This document shows, one piece after another, positions 17,324 to 26,902 of a stretch of 64,000 nt of DNA (positions are counted from its first letter, which is position 1; each line of letters opens with the position of its first letter). Under the pieces are notes generated by a model. That model did no database searches and was not told the origin of the DNA. It saw only the letters and a program-made list of their open reading frames with translations. This stretch comes from Terriglobales bacterium (GTDB lineage: Bacteria > Acidobacteriota > Terriglobia > Terriglobales > Acidobacteriaceae), in the NCBI GenBank assembly GCA_025936825.1, contig JAICSO010000008.1, positions 124,001-188,000 of the forward strand. The letters are read 5' to 3'. A program made the position numbers and the translations under genes.

Positions 17324-17450
17324 GCGGAGCTTCGCTCCGCCCGACAGCCGAGGGCGGCTGTCGCTACACGGACAATTCCTGACAGCCAAGCGCGGCTGTT
17401 GCTACATGAACAATCCTGACAGCCGAGGGCGGCGTCTCTACATGTCGTAG
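17324..17450. repeat. REP-like cluster, right copies
   Basis: One complete unit (17324-17373) differs from the left unit by one base; two shorter GACAGCC...GGCTGT(T) copies follow near 17380-17410 and 17420-17445. Confidence 0.85.
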
Positions 17451-17498
17451 CACTTTGGTAAACCAGCCTAGGCGCGGACCTCCTCTAAACTAGGCAGA

Positions 17499-18479
17499 GT
17501 GCGCAAGGTTCTCGCCATCGTTTTTCTGTTGTTGCTCGCTGTCGCGGGATGGCTGGTTTTCAACATCTACGTGCCGGTGACGCCGCACGCGCAGACTTTT
17601 GTCCTGCTGCGCCCTGGATACTCTACACGCCGCATTGCCCGGGAACTGAAAAATGCCGGCGTGATTCGCAGCCGCGATGCCTTCGTGCTCTGGCATGCAT
17701 TTCATAAGAAACCGTCGCTCAAGGCCGGCGAATATCTTTTTGAGCATGATGCCAACGTAATGGAAGTTCATGGACGACTGGCACGCGGCGACGTTTATGT
17801 GCACACGGTGGTGATCCCCGAAGGCTTCAACATGTTCGACGTCGCGCACAGCATTGAAGCCGCGGGACTCGGGCCGGCAACAGAATTTCTAAAGGTTGCA
17901 ACCACCGAGACGAATCTGATCTCTGACCTCGCGCCGCAAGCAACGTCGCTGGAAGGCTATCTTTTTCCGAACACATACAACTTCACGCGCACGCAATCCA
18001 TGCGCGAGATGGCGGCAGAGATGGTGAAGCAGTTCCGCCAGGTGGCGGGCCAGGTCGGGCTCACGCAGGACGTGCAGCAAACGGTTACGTTGGCGTCGAT
18101 TGTCGAGAAAGAAACCGGTAACGCTGATGAGCGGGAAGAGGTTGCCGGCGTGTATACAAATCGCTTGGCCAAGCACATTCCGCTGCAGGCCGATCCCAGC
18201 GTTATATATGCGGAACTATTATCTGGAACTTACGGCGGCGCGTTGCATCATAATGACATGCAATTTGACTCGGCTTACAACACCTACCGTCATGCGGGAC
18301 TTCCGCCGGGTCCGATTGCGAATCCTGGGCGAAGCTCGCTGGAGGCCGCGCTCCATCCGGCGCAAACGAATTACTTTTATTTCGTTGCGGACGGAAACGG
18401 CCACCACAAGTTCGCCATTACTCTAGAGGAGCACAACAGGAACGTTGCCGCGTTCCGGCGCGCCGTAGCGCAGCGCTAA
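17499..18479 (+). CDS. mltG: Endolytic peptidoglycan transglycosylase MltG (YceG-like)
   Basis: MltG cleaves nascent glycan strands inside the chain and is thought to end peptidoglycan polymerisation. The 326-residue protein starts with a transmembrane anchor (about residues 4-26), a LysM-like region (FVLLRPGYSTRRIARELKNAGVI), then the YceG catalytic domain with TSLEGYLFPNTYNF, the catalytic Glu in LASIVEKET, QADPSVIYAE, YNTYRHAGLPPGPIANPG and NYFYFVADGNGHHKF. GTG at 17499 is used as start because it precedes the anchor. It probably once followed ruvX directly. Confidence 0.96.
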   Translation: MRKVLAIVFLLLLAVAGWLVFNIYVPVTPHAQTFVLLRPGYSTRRIARELKNAGVIRSRDAFVLWHAFHKKPSLKAGEYLFEHDANVMEVHGRLARGDVYVHTVVIPEGFNMFDVAHSIEAAGLGPATEFLKVATTETNLISDLAPQATSLEGYLFPNTYNFTRTQSMREMAAEMVKQFRQVAGQVGLTQDVQQTVTLASIVEKETGNADEREEVAGVYTNRLAKHIPLQADPSVIYAELLSGTYGGALHHNDMQFDSAYNTYRHAGLPPGPIANPGRSSLEAALHPAQTNYFYFVADGNGHHKFAITLEEHNRNVAAFRRAVAQR

Positions 18480-18574
18480 CTCATTCAGAAATCGTCGGGA
18501 ACCATATTATTTTGCGCCTTTCAGGCGAGAGGCGGGTTTGTTCTTTATACTAGAAGGACATCTTTCGAAGCAGA

Positions 18575-19492
18575 ATGGCATTCAAACAGCGCAGTGCAGC
18601 AGTCCTTATTGTTCTGGCCACCCTCCCGGTCAGCGGCTGTCTCTTCCGTACTCGTAAGGTTGAGCAGTCCTATAACCCCTTGACCCTGAAAACCGCAACC
18701 AAGCCGCAGCTGATCGCCTACATCAACCGGCAGGCAGCGCAGATCCAGACCATGCAGGCCACGGTCGATATTGATACATCGGTCGGCGGCGAGAAGAAGG
18801 GGAAGATCACCGAGTACAAAGAAATCCGCGGCTACGTTCTGGCGCGCAAGCCTGCCATGCTGCGGATGGAAGGCCTCATGCCGATCGTTCGCACCCGCGC
18901 GTTCGACATGGTCAGCGATGGCCAGCAGTTTAAAGTTTGGATTCCGCCGAAGAACCGGTTCGTGGTGGGCCAGAACGATGTCGTCAGCAGCAATCCGCGG
19001 CAACCGCTGGAAAACTTGCGGCCGCAGATTATTTACGACGCGCTACTGCTGCGCGAGATCAAACCGCCTGAAATCGCTGTATTGCAAGACGGCAAAGAAA
19101 CAATGGTGGGCAACAAAGGACACCGGTACGAACAGCCTGACTACGAAATTGACGTGATTCGAGATCAGGGGACGGACTACTGGCTGTCGCGGAAGATCGT
19201 TTTTAATCGGCAAACGCTGCTGCCGGACCGGCAGATGATCTACGATCAGTCAGGAACCTTGGTGACCGACGCGAAATACAGCGAGTACAAGGACTACAAC
19301 GGCGTGAGCTTCCCGTCGAGGATCGAGATCACTCGGCCACAAGAGGAGTACGACATCACGCTGAATGTTGTAAAAATGGACTTCAATAAGACGCTGAACG
19401 ACAATACGTTCGTGCTGGAGCAGCCACCAGGCGTGCAGGTGATTCACCTCGACCACAACGCAGAACCGAGCAACGGTGGCGGGACGAGGTAG
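18575..19492 (+). CDS. Outer-membrane lipoprotein, LolA/LolB-like fold (uncharacterised)
   Basis: A 305-residue protein with a type II signal peptide: hydrophobic VLIVLATLPVSG followed by the lipobox Cys (LPVSGC) at about residue 22. The body is rich in beta strands (RGYVLARKPAMLRMEGLMPI, FKVWIPPKNRFVVG, LPDRQMIYDQSGTLVTDAKY), the pattern of lipoprotein carrier-like or DUF4292-type proteins that hold lipids or sit at the outer membrane. It follows mltG by about 95 bp on the same strand. Exact function unknown. Confidence 0.8.
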   Translation: MAFKQRSAAVLIVLATLPVSGCLFRTRKVEQSYNPLTLKTATKPQLIAYINRQAAQIQTMQATVDIDTSVGGEKKGKITEYKEIRGYVLARKPAMLRMEGLMPIVRTRAFDMVSDGQQFKVWIPPKNRFVVGQNDVVSSNPRQPLENLRPQIIYDALLLREIKPPEIAVLQDGKETMVGNKGHRYEQPDYEIDVIRDQGTDYWLSRKIVFNRQTLLPDRQMIYDQSGTLVTDAKYSEYKDYNGVSFPSRIEITRPQEEYDITLNVVKMDFNKTLNDNTFVLEQPPGVQVIHLDHNAEPSNGGGTR

Positions 19493-19497
19493 AGTAG

Positions 19498-19640
19498 CTA
19501 GTCGCTAGTAGCCAGTTGCTAGACTTATGCCGAATGCAATGCCGCGTGCCGCGTTTCTCCTCGGCTTCTGCTAGAAATGTCCAAGAGCTCCCAAAAGTTT
19601 GTTTCGGAAAAGTCCGTGGCTAAAAGCTAGGAGCTAATAG
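19498..19640. repeat. AGCTAA-family repeat
   Basis: GCTAGTCGCTAGTAGCCAGT near 19498 and GGCTAAAAGCTAGGAGCTAA near 19619. One of six copies of a low-complexity family rich in AGCTAAAAGC/GCTTTTAGCT. Confidence 0.7.
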
Positions 19641-19648
19641 CTGCTTTT

Positions 19649-20752
19649 ATGATGAACAAACTGGTGGTTTCCAACCTCGCGCATCGGCCAGTGCGGTCGG
19701 CAATCAGCATCGTGGCAATCGCGATTGAGGTCACGCTGATTCTGCTCATTGTGGGCTTCTCGCTGGGAATGCTCAACGATTCGCGCTCACGCCAGGCGGG
19801 CATTGGCGCCGATGTTATCGTCCTTCCCCCCGGATCATCGAACCTGGTTGCAGTTACTGGCGCTCCTATGCCGGTCAAGATAGGGGACCTCATTGCGAAA
19901 CAACCTCATGTCTCGGTAGTTGCTCCGGTCTACATTCAAATCTCGACCGGTAGCGGGCATCTGCAGAACATCTACGGGATCGACCTTCAAAGCTACGAAG
20001 GGCTGCATCCGTTTACCTACTTGGCCGGCGGGCCATTTCAGACTCCCGATGACGTGATCGTCGACGATATCTACGCAAACGGCAATCATGTCAAAGTAGG
20101 ACAACCGGTCAACCTTTTGAACCAGAACTTCCGGGTGGCAGGGATCGTGGCACATGGCCAGGGTGCACGTATCTTTTTGGAGTTGGAGAAACTGCAGGAA
20201 CTGAATGGCGGTCAGGGAAAAGCTTCAGCCTTCTATGTTAAAGCCGACAATCCAGCTAATGCGGAGACCATAGTTCAGGAGATCAAGAACATCCCTCACA
20301 TGGACACCTACGGCGTGCATTCCATGAGCGAGTACTTGTCGATGCTGACGCCGGACAACATTCCCATGCTTTCGACATTCATCCGCATCGTCATCGGGAT
20401 TTCAGTGACGATTGGCTTCATCGTGATCTTCCAGGCGATGTACGCAGCAGTGATGGAACGGACGCGGGAGATCGGGATTCTGAAGTCGCTGGGCGCGTCG
20501 AAGTTTTACATCGTGAATGCGATCCTGCGCGAGACGACGGTGCTGTCGATCGGCGGAATTATTGTGGGATTCGTCATTAGCTTTGCCGCACGGATCGCAA
20601 TTCAGAGCCGCACGACGTTGCCTGTGGACATAACGTCTGGATGGATTCTGCGCGCGATTGGGATCGCACTTGTAGGATCTCTGCTGGGTGCGATTTATCC
20701 CGCCATGAAAGCCGCACAGAAGGATCCCATTGACGCGCTGGCGTACGAGTGA
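19649..20752 (+). CDS. ABC transporter permease, FtsX/MacB type
   Basis: A 367-residue inner-membrane permease: an N-terminal helix (SAISIVAIAIEVTLILLIVG), a periplasmic MacB-like domain to about residue 240, then three helices forming the FtsX domain with RTREIGILKSLGASKFYIVN and the end GSLLGAIYPAMKAAQKDPIDALAYE. Such permeases work with a MacB/LolD-type ATPase in export of lipids, lipoproteins or peptides, or in mechanotransmission. No ATPase gene is adjacent, so a partner elsewhere is needed. Two ATGs (19649, 19652) are possible. Confidence 0.9.
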   Translation: MMNKLVVSNLAHRPVRSAISIVAIAIEVTLILLIVGFSLGMLNDSRSRQAGIGADVIVLPPGSSNLVAVTGAPMPVKIGDLIAKQPHVSVVAPVYIQISTGSGHLQNIYGIDLQSYEGLHPFTYLAGGPFQTPDDVIVDDIYANGNHVKVGQPVNLLNQNFRVAGIVAHGQGARIFLELEKLQELNGGQGKASAFYVKADNPANAETIVQEIKNIPHMDTYGVHSMSEYLSMLTPDNIPMLSTFIRIVIGISVTIGFIVIFQAMYAAVMERTREIGILKSLGASKFYIVNAILRETTVLSIGGIIVGFVISFAARIAIQSRTTLPVDITSGWILRAIGIALVGSLLGAIYPAMKAAQKDPIDALAYE

Positions 20753-20754
20753 AG

Positions 20755-20830
20755 CCGTTGTTGGTTGTTGGCTATTGGTTGTTTGCGACTAGGTTCGTCT
20801 TCGTCAAAACCAATAACCACAACCGTTAGT
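20755..20830. repeat. Inverted TTGGTTGTTGG repeat
   Basis: GTTGTTGGCTATTGGTTGTT (20766 on) faces AAAACCAATAACCACAACC around 20808-20826, forming a long imperfect hairpin just after the permease stop. It may act as a terminator. Confidence 0.55.
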
Positions 20831-21039
20831 TCAGCTCTGCTACGGCGATGGTCCTGTCGTAGCCAGAATGCGACGTTCCGAATCCTCCCTTGTAGTTTGT
20901 ATACGCCTTTACAGTTCTTCACCAATCGATAGCAACTTTTACATCGGGTGGTGATACTAATCCTTTGTAGGACGCGCATCTTTCCCCTGTCGCGCCACTC
21001 GAAAGCCGCTGTGTAAGTGGGCTTTCGCAGGAGGTAGTT

Positions 21040-22281
21040 ATGGCAGGCAGTTCGGCTTTCCCTCTTCCTTGCCACTCAGCAGCTTTCATTTCCCGCCACA
21101 TAGTTTTGACGTTACTCTGCATGGTGGTTCTATCGACAAGAGTCATTCGGGCACAGAGCGCCAACGATGCGGTGCCGCAAGCTCCGTCGGCGGCAGAGGC
21201 ATCGAAACCAAATGATTCTCCTTCTGATACAAGCCGGGTTGTAATCCCTGTTGGCACGCGCATACCGCTGGTGCTCACGCATCCATTGAACAGTAACTCC
21301 GTGAAGAGTGGTGACGCCGTGTTTGCACAGATTGCGACACCTGTGGTGGTGGGAGATCAAGTTGCCATCCCGGCGGGAACGTTTGTGCGCGGCAAAGTCG
21401 AGAGTCTGACGCGGCGAGGAACGCGGGCGGAAGTGATTGTGCGATCGGCGGCGCTGGTCATGGGGAGTTCGCTTGTGGACGTGGGCGGGCCGGTGAAGAT
21501 CGAGAGCGAAGAATACACGGCATACAACAACCCTCAGGGGCGCAAGAAAGCCGCGATCATTCTGGCGCCGCTGCTCGGAACCGGTCTGGGGATGACGATC
21601 GGCGCTGCCACTGACCGGTCGCACACCACTACTCTTGGGAGCGGGTTTTCGATAACGAGCGGGGGGTTTGGAGGGTTACCTGGTCCCGTGCAGACGGTCC
21701 CACCGCTCACCGTCACGGAAAATTCACACACAGGGTTATTTGTCGGAAGCGCTGTGGGAGGCGCTGTGGGGCTCGTTACCTCACTCACCCTTATAGGACG
21801 CAACAAGCAGTTCTATCTGGAGGAAGGATCGCCGCTTTACCTTGAGGTTTCCAGCCCGGTGTCACTCACGCGAGCACAGATTTCGGAGGCGGAACGCAGC
21901 ACAGCTCCAGTTCAAGTCATCCGTCGAACGCGGTCTTGGCCGGGGCCAGCAAATAATCCGCCGATTGGATTTCCAGGTAGCACGCCTGCAACGGGTCCAT
22001 CGAGTTGCTCAGCGGGAGAAGAGTGGTGCATGGGATCGTGCAAGAGCACTATTGACTTCACGAATGATGACAATAACTGCGGGCGCTGCGGGAATTCCTG
22101 CCGTATCGGCGAGAGTTGCACCGGCGGCTCATGCGGCTGCGCTGCCGGCTACAGTTCATGCATGGGATCGTGCGTCAGCGACTCGTCATTTATTTCGGAC
22201 AACAACAATTGCGGAAGCTGCGGACACTCGTGCTCGATCGGCGAAAGCTGCACCGGCGGCATGTGCATGAAGCAGCCGTAA
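21040..22281 (+). CDS. Secreted protein with two Stig1-like Cys-rich repeats
   Basis: A 413-residue exported protein. After a signal segment (about residues 18-39, VLTLLCMVVLSTRVIRA) comes a beta domain (VVIPVGTRIPLVLTHPLNSN ... AIPAGTFVRGKVESL), a glycine-rich hydrophobic stretch, and two C-terminal repeats of eight cysteines (about 325-365 and 367-410), each with NCGxCGxxCxIGESCTGGxC. These resemble the Stig1 modules of plant stigma proteins and of some myxobacterial and acidobacterial surface proteins; they probably form disulfides outside the cell. AGGAGG precedes the ATG. Role unknown; surface binding is a guess. Confidence 0.8.
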   Translation: MAGSSAFPLPCHSAAFISRHIVLTLLCMVVLSTRVIRAQSANDAVPQAPSAAEASKPNDSPSDTSRVVIPVGTRIPLVLTHPLNSNSVKSGDAVFAQIATPVVVGDQVAIPAGTFVRGKVESLTRRGTRAEVIVRSAALVMGSSLVDVGGPVKIESEEYTAYNNPQGRKKAAIILAPLLGTGLGMTIGAATDRSHTTTLGSGFSITSGGFGGLPGPVQTVPPLTVTENSHTGLFVGSAVGGAVGLVTSLTLIGRNKQFYLEEGSPLYLEVSSPVSLTRAQISEAERSTAPVQVIRRTRSWPGPANNPPIGFPGSTPATGPSSCSAGEEWCMGSCKSTIDFTNDDNNCGRCGNSCRIGESCTGGSCGCAAGYSSCMGSCVSDSSFISDNNNCGSCGHSCSIGESCTGGMCMKQP

Positions 22282-22331
22282 GGATCTTCGCAGAGTTTGC
22301 TTTCTCAACGCTGATTAACGAGAGACTTAGG

Positions 22332-22697
22332 ATGAGATACTTCGTACTTGCTTGTTTGCTCGCATTCGCGGCCGTGCCGATGTTTGGTGAAGTTCAGGTG
22401 TATTCGTATTCCATGCCTTGCGGCGCGCTTTGGCCAGCAGTGAAAGATACCGTTCGGAATTCCGGGAACTACGCAACTGTGCTGCTGGATGATGCGGAGA
22501 TGGTGGCATCGTTTGCAATCGGAGTTGGCGACGGTTTTCGCATCGAGTCTGCCATATTGAATCCCACCGACAGCGGATGCACATTGCGCATCTCGCCCCT
22601 CTATCAGCCTGGTTTGGCCAATGACGCCGGGGACTTCCAAAAGCGGCTCGACAAGAAATTGTCGGTGCTGAAACCTCCCCCACACGGCTCGAAATAA
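22332..22697 (+). CDS. Small exported protein of unknown function
   Basis: A 121-residue protein with a clear signal peptide (MRYFVLACLLAFAAVPMFGE) and a mature part with SMPCGALWPAVKDTVRNSGN and IGVGDGFRIESAILNPTDSG. It has two cysteines that may pair. It follows the Stig1-repeat gene by 50 bp on the same strand and may be co-transcribed. I do not recognise the family. Confidence 0.65.
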   Translation: MRYFVLACLLAFAAVPMFGEVQVYSYSMPCGALWPAVKDTVRNSGNYATVLLDDAEMVASFAIGVGDGFRIESAILNPTDSGCTLRISPLYQPGLANDAGDFQKRLDKKLSVLKPPPHGSK

Positions 22698-22840
22698 GTA
22701 CTACTTGCAATTAAGCCGTTTTATCCGCCGCCAGTGGAATTCGAGATAGTGCCAACTGTGAACTCAGTACCGAGGCCTCCTGGCGCGCAGCCCTATCTCT
22801 GCCGTCCATCTTTCGCTTCAGCTTCTGCTACAACTATGGC

Positions 22841-23242
22841 GTGCAGCGTCCTGCTGGAGTGGTTGCCATCGCGGTTCTATTTTTCGCGGCTTCCGCGTAT
22901 CTCACGGCTCTCGCGATCATCTGGTTCGTCAACCCTGACGCATTCCCACTCTCGTTAGCTGGTCCATTGCTAAATGGGCTCGAGTTGGCCGGGCCTTATA
23001 TGTTCCTCATTTGCGCTGCGGTGGGGATAATTGTCGGGATCGGGCTGGTGCGGCTGAACAACTACGCGAGACGCGCCACGATCCTGATCGCGGTTGCTGG
23101 AGTCGTCATGTTGATTCCGAAGATGTCGGCGGCTGCGGTCGATATCTCGGCCAGTCTATTTATCGTCGCGATTCAGGTGATCGTCAGGGTAGTGATCGTC
23201 TGGTATTTGTGGCAGAAATGGACGGCAGAAGAATTCCATTGA
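22841..23242 (+). CDS. Small integral membrane protein of unknown function
   Basis: A 133-residue protein with four hydrophobic segments (for example AGVVAIAVLFFAASAYLTAL, MFLICAAVGIIVGIGLV, ATILIAVAGVVMLIPK, VAIQVIVRVVIVWYLW). GTG at 22841 is the best start because the RPAGVV segment typical of such proteins follows; there is no clear ribosome site. It is convergent with clpB. Function unknown. Confidence 0.6.
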   Translation: MQRPAGVVAIAVLFFAASAYLTALAIIWFVNPDAFPLSLAGPLLNGLELAGPYMFLICAAVGIIVGIGLVRLNNYARRATILIAVAGVVMLIPKMSAAAVDISASLFIVAIQVIVRVVIVWYLWQKWTAEEFH

Positions 23243-23327
23243 CCATCCGCGTCAGGCATTTCACACGTCGAAGATGGTTGCTGCGTTTCAGAGATCGGCG
23301 GGATGGAGGGACCATCCCGCCGGAGCA

Positions 23328-25958
23328 TTACCGCTTTGCTTCGACCGGCTCGCCGACGCGGTGGCTGACCTGGAACTGCATCTTTCCGGCTTTCGCATCG
23401 ACAACAACGTGATCGCCGTGCAGCACCTCGCCATCGAGAATCTTCAGTGCAAGCGGATCCTGAATGAGCTTCTGGATTGCGCGTTTCAGCGGACGCGCGC
23501 CGAAGTTGGGATCGAAGCCCTCGGTGAACAGAAGATCTTTCGCAGCATCGGTGAGCTCGATGGAAATCTTGCGATCGGCTAACAGACGGCGCACGTCTTC
23601 AAGCCGCAGATCGATGATCTTAACCAACTGTTCCTTGCCGAGCGGGGTGAAGACGATGATGTCGTCGACGCGGTTCAGGAACTCGGGCTTGAAGTGGCCG
23701 TGTAGTGCCTGCATCACGAGGTCGGTGGCACGCGCAAAATCTTCGGCGCTGCGCATGTTCTCGGCCTGCAGGTACGTCGAGCCGATGTTTGAGGTCATGA
23801 TGATGATCGTGTTCTTAAAGTCGACAACACGACCCTGACCGTCGGTGAGCCGACCGTCATCCATGATTTGCAATAGGATGTTGAAGACATCCTGGTGCGC
23901 CTTTTCGATTTCGTCGAACAGGATTACCGAGTATGGGCGGCGTCGCACCTGCTCGGTGAGCTGTCCGCCTTCTTCGTAGCCGACATATCCCGGAGGCGCG
24001 CCGATAAGACGCGAGACAGCGTGTCGCTCCATGTATTCGGACATGTCGACGCGCACCAGCGCGTGCTCGTCGTCAAAGAGAAATTCGGCGAGCGCACGGG
24101 CGAGTTCGGTCTTACCCACGCCGGTAGGTCCAAGAAATATGAAAGAACCAATCGGTCGCTTGGGATCGCTCAATCCCGCGCGCGAACGGCGGATTGCGTT
24201 CGACACCCGTTCGAGCGCGGTATCCTGCCCGACTACGCGTTGGCGCAGGCGGTCCTCCATCGTGACCAGCTTTTTGACTTCACCTTCAAGCATCTTGGAG
24301 ACGGGAATGCCGGTCCATCGCGAAACGATGCGAGCGATGTCTTCTTCGTCGACTTCCTCTTTCAGCATGCGCTCGCCGCCGGACTTCTCGATTTGCGCGG
24401 TGACGTTGGCCTGCTCCTGCTCGGTCTGACGAATCAGGCTGTACCGGATTTCCGCCACGCGCTGCAGGTCGCCTTTGCGTTCCGCTTGCTGCTCTTCGAC
24501 TTTGAGCTGCTCAATTTTCTCCTTCGACTGGCGCGAGCGCTGGATGAGTTCTTTCTCCTTCTGCCATCTCGCCTTCAGCGCACCCGACTGTTCACGGATT
24601 GCGGCAAGCTCCTTCTCGACATTCGCCAGGCGCTCCTTGGAGTTGGGATCGTTCTCCTTTTTCAAAGCCTGCTTTTCAATTTCGAGCTGCGTAGCGCGGC
24701 GCTCCAGCTTGTCGATGTCGGTGGGCATGGAGTCGATTTGAATGCGCAGCGATGCCGCGGCTTCGTCGACCAGGTCGATGGCCTTGTCCGGGAGAAAACG
24801 ATCCGAGATGTAGCGGTGCGACAGAGTCGCGGCCGCGACAATCGCCGAGTCCTTGATGCGAACGCCGTGGTGGACTTCGTACTTCTCTTTCAGCCCGCGG
24901 AGAATCGCGACGGTATCTTCGACGTTCGGCTCGCCAACAAACACAACCTGGAAACGGCGCTCGAGCGCCGCATCTTTCTCGATGTGCTTGCGGTACTCGT
25001 TCAGCGTCGTGGCGCCGATGGCGCGCAACTCTCCGCGAGCCAGCGCCGGCTTCAGCATGTTGGAGGCATCGATTGCGCCTTCGGCAGCTCCGGCACCAAC
25101 CAGCGTGTGCAACTCGTCGATGAAGAGAACGATCTTGCCCTGCGAGTCTTCGATTTCCTTCAGAACAGCCTTGAGGCGGTCTTCGAACTCGCCACGATAC
25201 TTCGCGCCGGCGAGCATGGACCCGAGGTCGAGAGAGATCACACGTTTGTTCTTCAGGATCTCAGGGACATCGCCGGAGACAATCCGCTGCGCGAGGCCTT
25301 CGACAATGGCCGTCTTGCCAACGCCGGGCTCGCCGATCAGAACGGGATTGTTCTTGGTGCGGCGAGAAAGAACCTGGACCACCCGGCGAATCTCTTCGTC
25401 ACGGCCAATGACGGGGTCGAGTTTTCCTCGGCGTGCGAGTTCGGTCAGGTCTTTCGCATAGCGTTCGAGCGCCTGGTACTTGGCTTCGGGATTCTGGTCG
25501 GTGATGCGCTGGGATCCGCGAACTGCGGTCAGCGCCTTGAGAATTGCGTCATGGGTGGCGCCGTGACGAGCAAGAATCTCCTGAGCCGCGTCACGCTTCT
25601 GATCGGTCGCGGCGAGAAGCAGGTGCTCGGTTGAGACGTACTCGTCCTTGAAATTGTCCGCCTCTTTGAAAGCGCGCTCCAGGAGTTGATTGGCGGCAGA
25701 AGAGAGCGTTGCCTGCTGTGCTCCTCCGGAGACTTTCGGCAAGCGATCGATCGCCGTGTAAGTGTCATTCAGCACGCCTTGCGGGCCGATGCCGATCTTC
25801 TCCAGTACAGGCGGAACGATGCCCTCGCGGTCTTCGAGCAAGGCCGCCAGCAAATGCAGCGGCAGCAGCTCGGGATTACCGTGCTCGGAAGCGATCTCGT
25901 TTCCGCGCTGCACGGCTTCCTGCGCCTTCAATGTGAATTTGTCCCAACGAATGGGCAT
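23328..25958 (-). CDS. clpB: ATP-dependent chaperone ClpB
   Basis: ClpB is a hexameric disaggregase that pulls proteins out of aggregates together with DnaK. The 876-residue protein has the N-domain ([20 protein letters not shown]), a first AAA+ domain with GEPGVGKT and [10 protein letters not shown], the coiled-coil M domain (about 400-530) that marks ClpB rather than ClpA/ClpC, and a second AAA+ domain with GPTGVGKT and [11 protein letters not shown]. There is no ClpP-binding IGF/L loop that I can see. ATG 25958 has GGAGG seven bases upstream. It lies downstream of hsp20 on the same strand. Confidence 0.97.
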   Translation of the reverse strand: MPIRWDKFTLKAQEAVQRGNEIASEHGNPELLPLHLLAALLEDREGIVPPVLEKIGIGPQGVLNDTYTAIDRLPKVSGGAQQATLSSAANQLLERAFKEADNFKDEYVSTEHLLLAATDQKRDAAQEILARHGATHDAILKALTAVRGSQRITDQNPEAKYQALERYAKDLTELARRGKLDPVIGRDEEIRRVVQVLSRRTKNNPVLIGEPGVGKTAIVEGLAQRIVSGDVPEILKNKRVISLDLGSMLAGAKYRGEFEDRLKAVLKEIEDSQGKIVLFIDELHTLVGAGAAEGAIDASNMLKPALARGELRAIGATTLNEYRKHIEKDAALERRFQVVFVGEPNVEDTVAILRGLKEKYEVHHGVRIKDSAIVAAATLSHRYISDRFLPDKAIDLVDEAAASLRIQIDSMPTDIDKLERRATQLEIEKQALKKENDPNSKERLANVEKELAAIREQSGALKARWQKEKELIQRSRQSKEKIEQLKVEEQQAERKGDLQRVAEIRYSLIRQTEQEQANVTAQIEKSGGERMLKEEVDEEDIARIVSRWTGIPVSKMLEGEVKKLVTMEDRLRQRVVGQDTALERVSNAIRRSRAGLSDPKRPIGSFIFLGPTGVGKTELARALAEFLFDDEHALVRVDMSEYMERHAVSRLIGAPPGYVGYEEGGQLTEQVRRRPYSVILFDEIEKAHQDVFNILLQIMDDGRLTDGQGRVVDFKNTIIIMTSNIGSTYLQAENMRSAEDFARATDLVMQALHGHFKPEFLNRVDDIIVFTPLGKEQLVKIIDLRLEDVRRLLADRKISIELTDAAKDLLFTEGFDPNFGARPLKRAIQKLIQDPLALKILDGEVLHGDHVVVDAKAGKMQFQVSHRVGEPVEAKR

Positions 25959-25974
25959 GGGAACCTCCAAACAC

Positions 25975-26045
25975 AAGCTATTAGCTTTTAGCTCTTAGAT
26001 GAACCCACTTTGGCTAAGAGTAAAAGCTAAAAGGCAAAGAGCAAA
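25975..26045. repeat. AGCTAA-family inverted repeat
   Basis: AAGCTATTAGCTTTTAGCTC (25976 on) faces GAGTAAAAGCTAAAAGGCA near 26018-26036. It lies directly upstream of clpB. Confidence 0.75.
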
Positions 26046-26109
26046 AATGAAAGGGAGGCGTTCACGTTGCCGCCTCCCCGATGACCTCAGGGGGTAAAGC
26101 CCTGGGTTG

Positions 26110-26365
26110 TTGTTGACCTTTTCGGCACGACTGAAGTCGCGCCCTCCCGAGCCTTTCGGCACGACTAAACTCGTGCTTTCCCGGAAACAGCGCGCTTTTC
26201 TGCCGAGTTTCGCTCGGCCTGGACAGCCGAGGGCGGCTGTCCCTACGCGTGCTCGGCAGACACTCGAGCGCGGCTGTCCCTACGCGTGCTGCGCCGGATC
26301 CGTTCGACGCCCTCGCTTCGCTCAGTCGCTCAGGGCAGGCTAGGCGAGGGCGCCCGTCCCTCCAT
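26110..26365. repeat. Cluster of REP-like palindromes between hsp20 and clpB
   Basis: In order: TTCGGCACGACTGAAGTCG near 26121, a related TTCGGCACGACTAAACTCG near 26155, GCCGAGTTTCGCTCGGC (26203-26219), GGACAGCCGAGGGCGGCTGT (26221-26240), a second GCGGCTGTCCCTACGCGTGC (26270-26289), and GCGAGGGCGCCCGTCCCTCC (26343-26362). The same four modules occur inside dus and the methyltransferase. Confidence 0.85.
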
Positions 26366-26371
26366 TCTGGA

Positions 26372-26866
26372 TTACGCGGCTTTGCCGGTGCTCTTGGCTT
26401 CCTTGCCCTCGATCTGGCGCTCGCCGCTGACGTTTACCTTGATCTGCTTTGGCTTGGCTTCAGCTTTCTTGGCAAGCTGAATCTTCAGAATGCCCTTGCT
26501 GTAGCCGGCCTGAATGTTGTCAGTATCGACAGTGTTGGGCAGCGTGAACGAGCGCGTGAAGCTGCCATACTGGCGCTCCACACGGCGGAAGTTCTCTTCC
26601 TTCTGCTCTTTCTCGAACTTGCGCTCGCCGTGCACGGTCAGGACGTTGTTCTCCACGCGAACATCGATGTCCTTCTCGTCAATCCCAGGCACTTCGATGC
26701 TCAGCGTCACCTGGTGCTCGTCCTCATAAACATCCACCGGGGGCGCAAAGCTCGAGGCGGTCAGCGCCTCGTCGCGATCGCCATAGCTGTCGCGGAAAAG
26801 GCGGTTCATACGGTCCTGCAAAGTGGAAAACTCACGGAAAGGATCCCAGCGAGTTAGAACGGTCAT
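26372..26866 (-). CDS. Small heat-shock protein, Hsp20/alpha-crystallin family
   Basis: An ATP-independent holdase that binds unfolding proteins and hands them to ClpB/DnaK. The 164-residue protein has an N-terminal region with RWDPFREFSTLQDRMNRLF, the alpha-crystallin domain (about 42-140; VTLSIEVPGIDEKDIDVRVE, FTRSFTLPNTVDTDNIQAGY, GILKIQLAKK), and a C-terminal tail. The canonical IxI motif is weak (IKVNV follows the domain). It has its own strong promoter and is followed by clpB, a sensible heat-shock pair. Confidence 0.95.
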   Translation of the reverse strand: MTVLTRWDPFREFSTLQDRMNRLFRDSYGDRDEALTASSFAPPVDVYEDEHQVTLSIEVPGIDEKDIDVRVENNVLTVHGERKFEKEQKEENFRRVERQYGSFTRSFTLPNTVDTDNIQAGYSKGILKIQLAKKAEAKPKQIKVNVSGERQIEGKEAKSTGKAA

Positions 26867-26902
26867 GACAAATCCTCCTGAATCTTGATATTTCGGCTAT
26901 GT

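Larger units (their letters stand above)
16656..17450 (+). mobile_element. RAYT transposase gene with flanking REP-like palindromes
   Basis: The unit consists of an inverted-orientation palindrome pair (16656-16700), a 50-bp element (16781-16830), the transposase gene, and a right cluster (17324-17450) starting with a 50-bp copy that differs from the left one at a single base. The unit is a GCGGAGC-TTCG-GCTCCGC-type hairpin plus a GACAGCCG...CGGCTGTC hairpin followed by CTACA. Two degenerate half copies follow on the right. This is the arrangement of a RAYT with its REP sequences. It lies between ruvX and mltG, usually neighbours. Confidence 0.85.

Noticed and set aside
23895-25634. A 579-codon open frame on the + strand, opposite clpB
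   Set aside because: clpB on the minus strand has all conserved motifs. The frame is the usual GC-rich shadow with no recognisable protein features.
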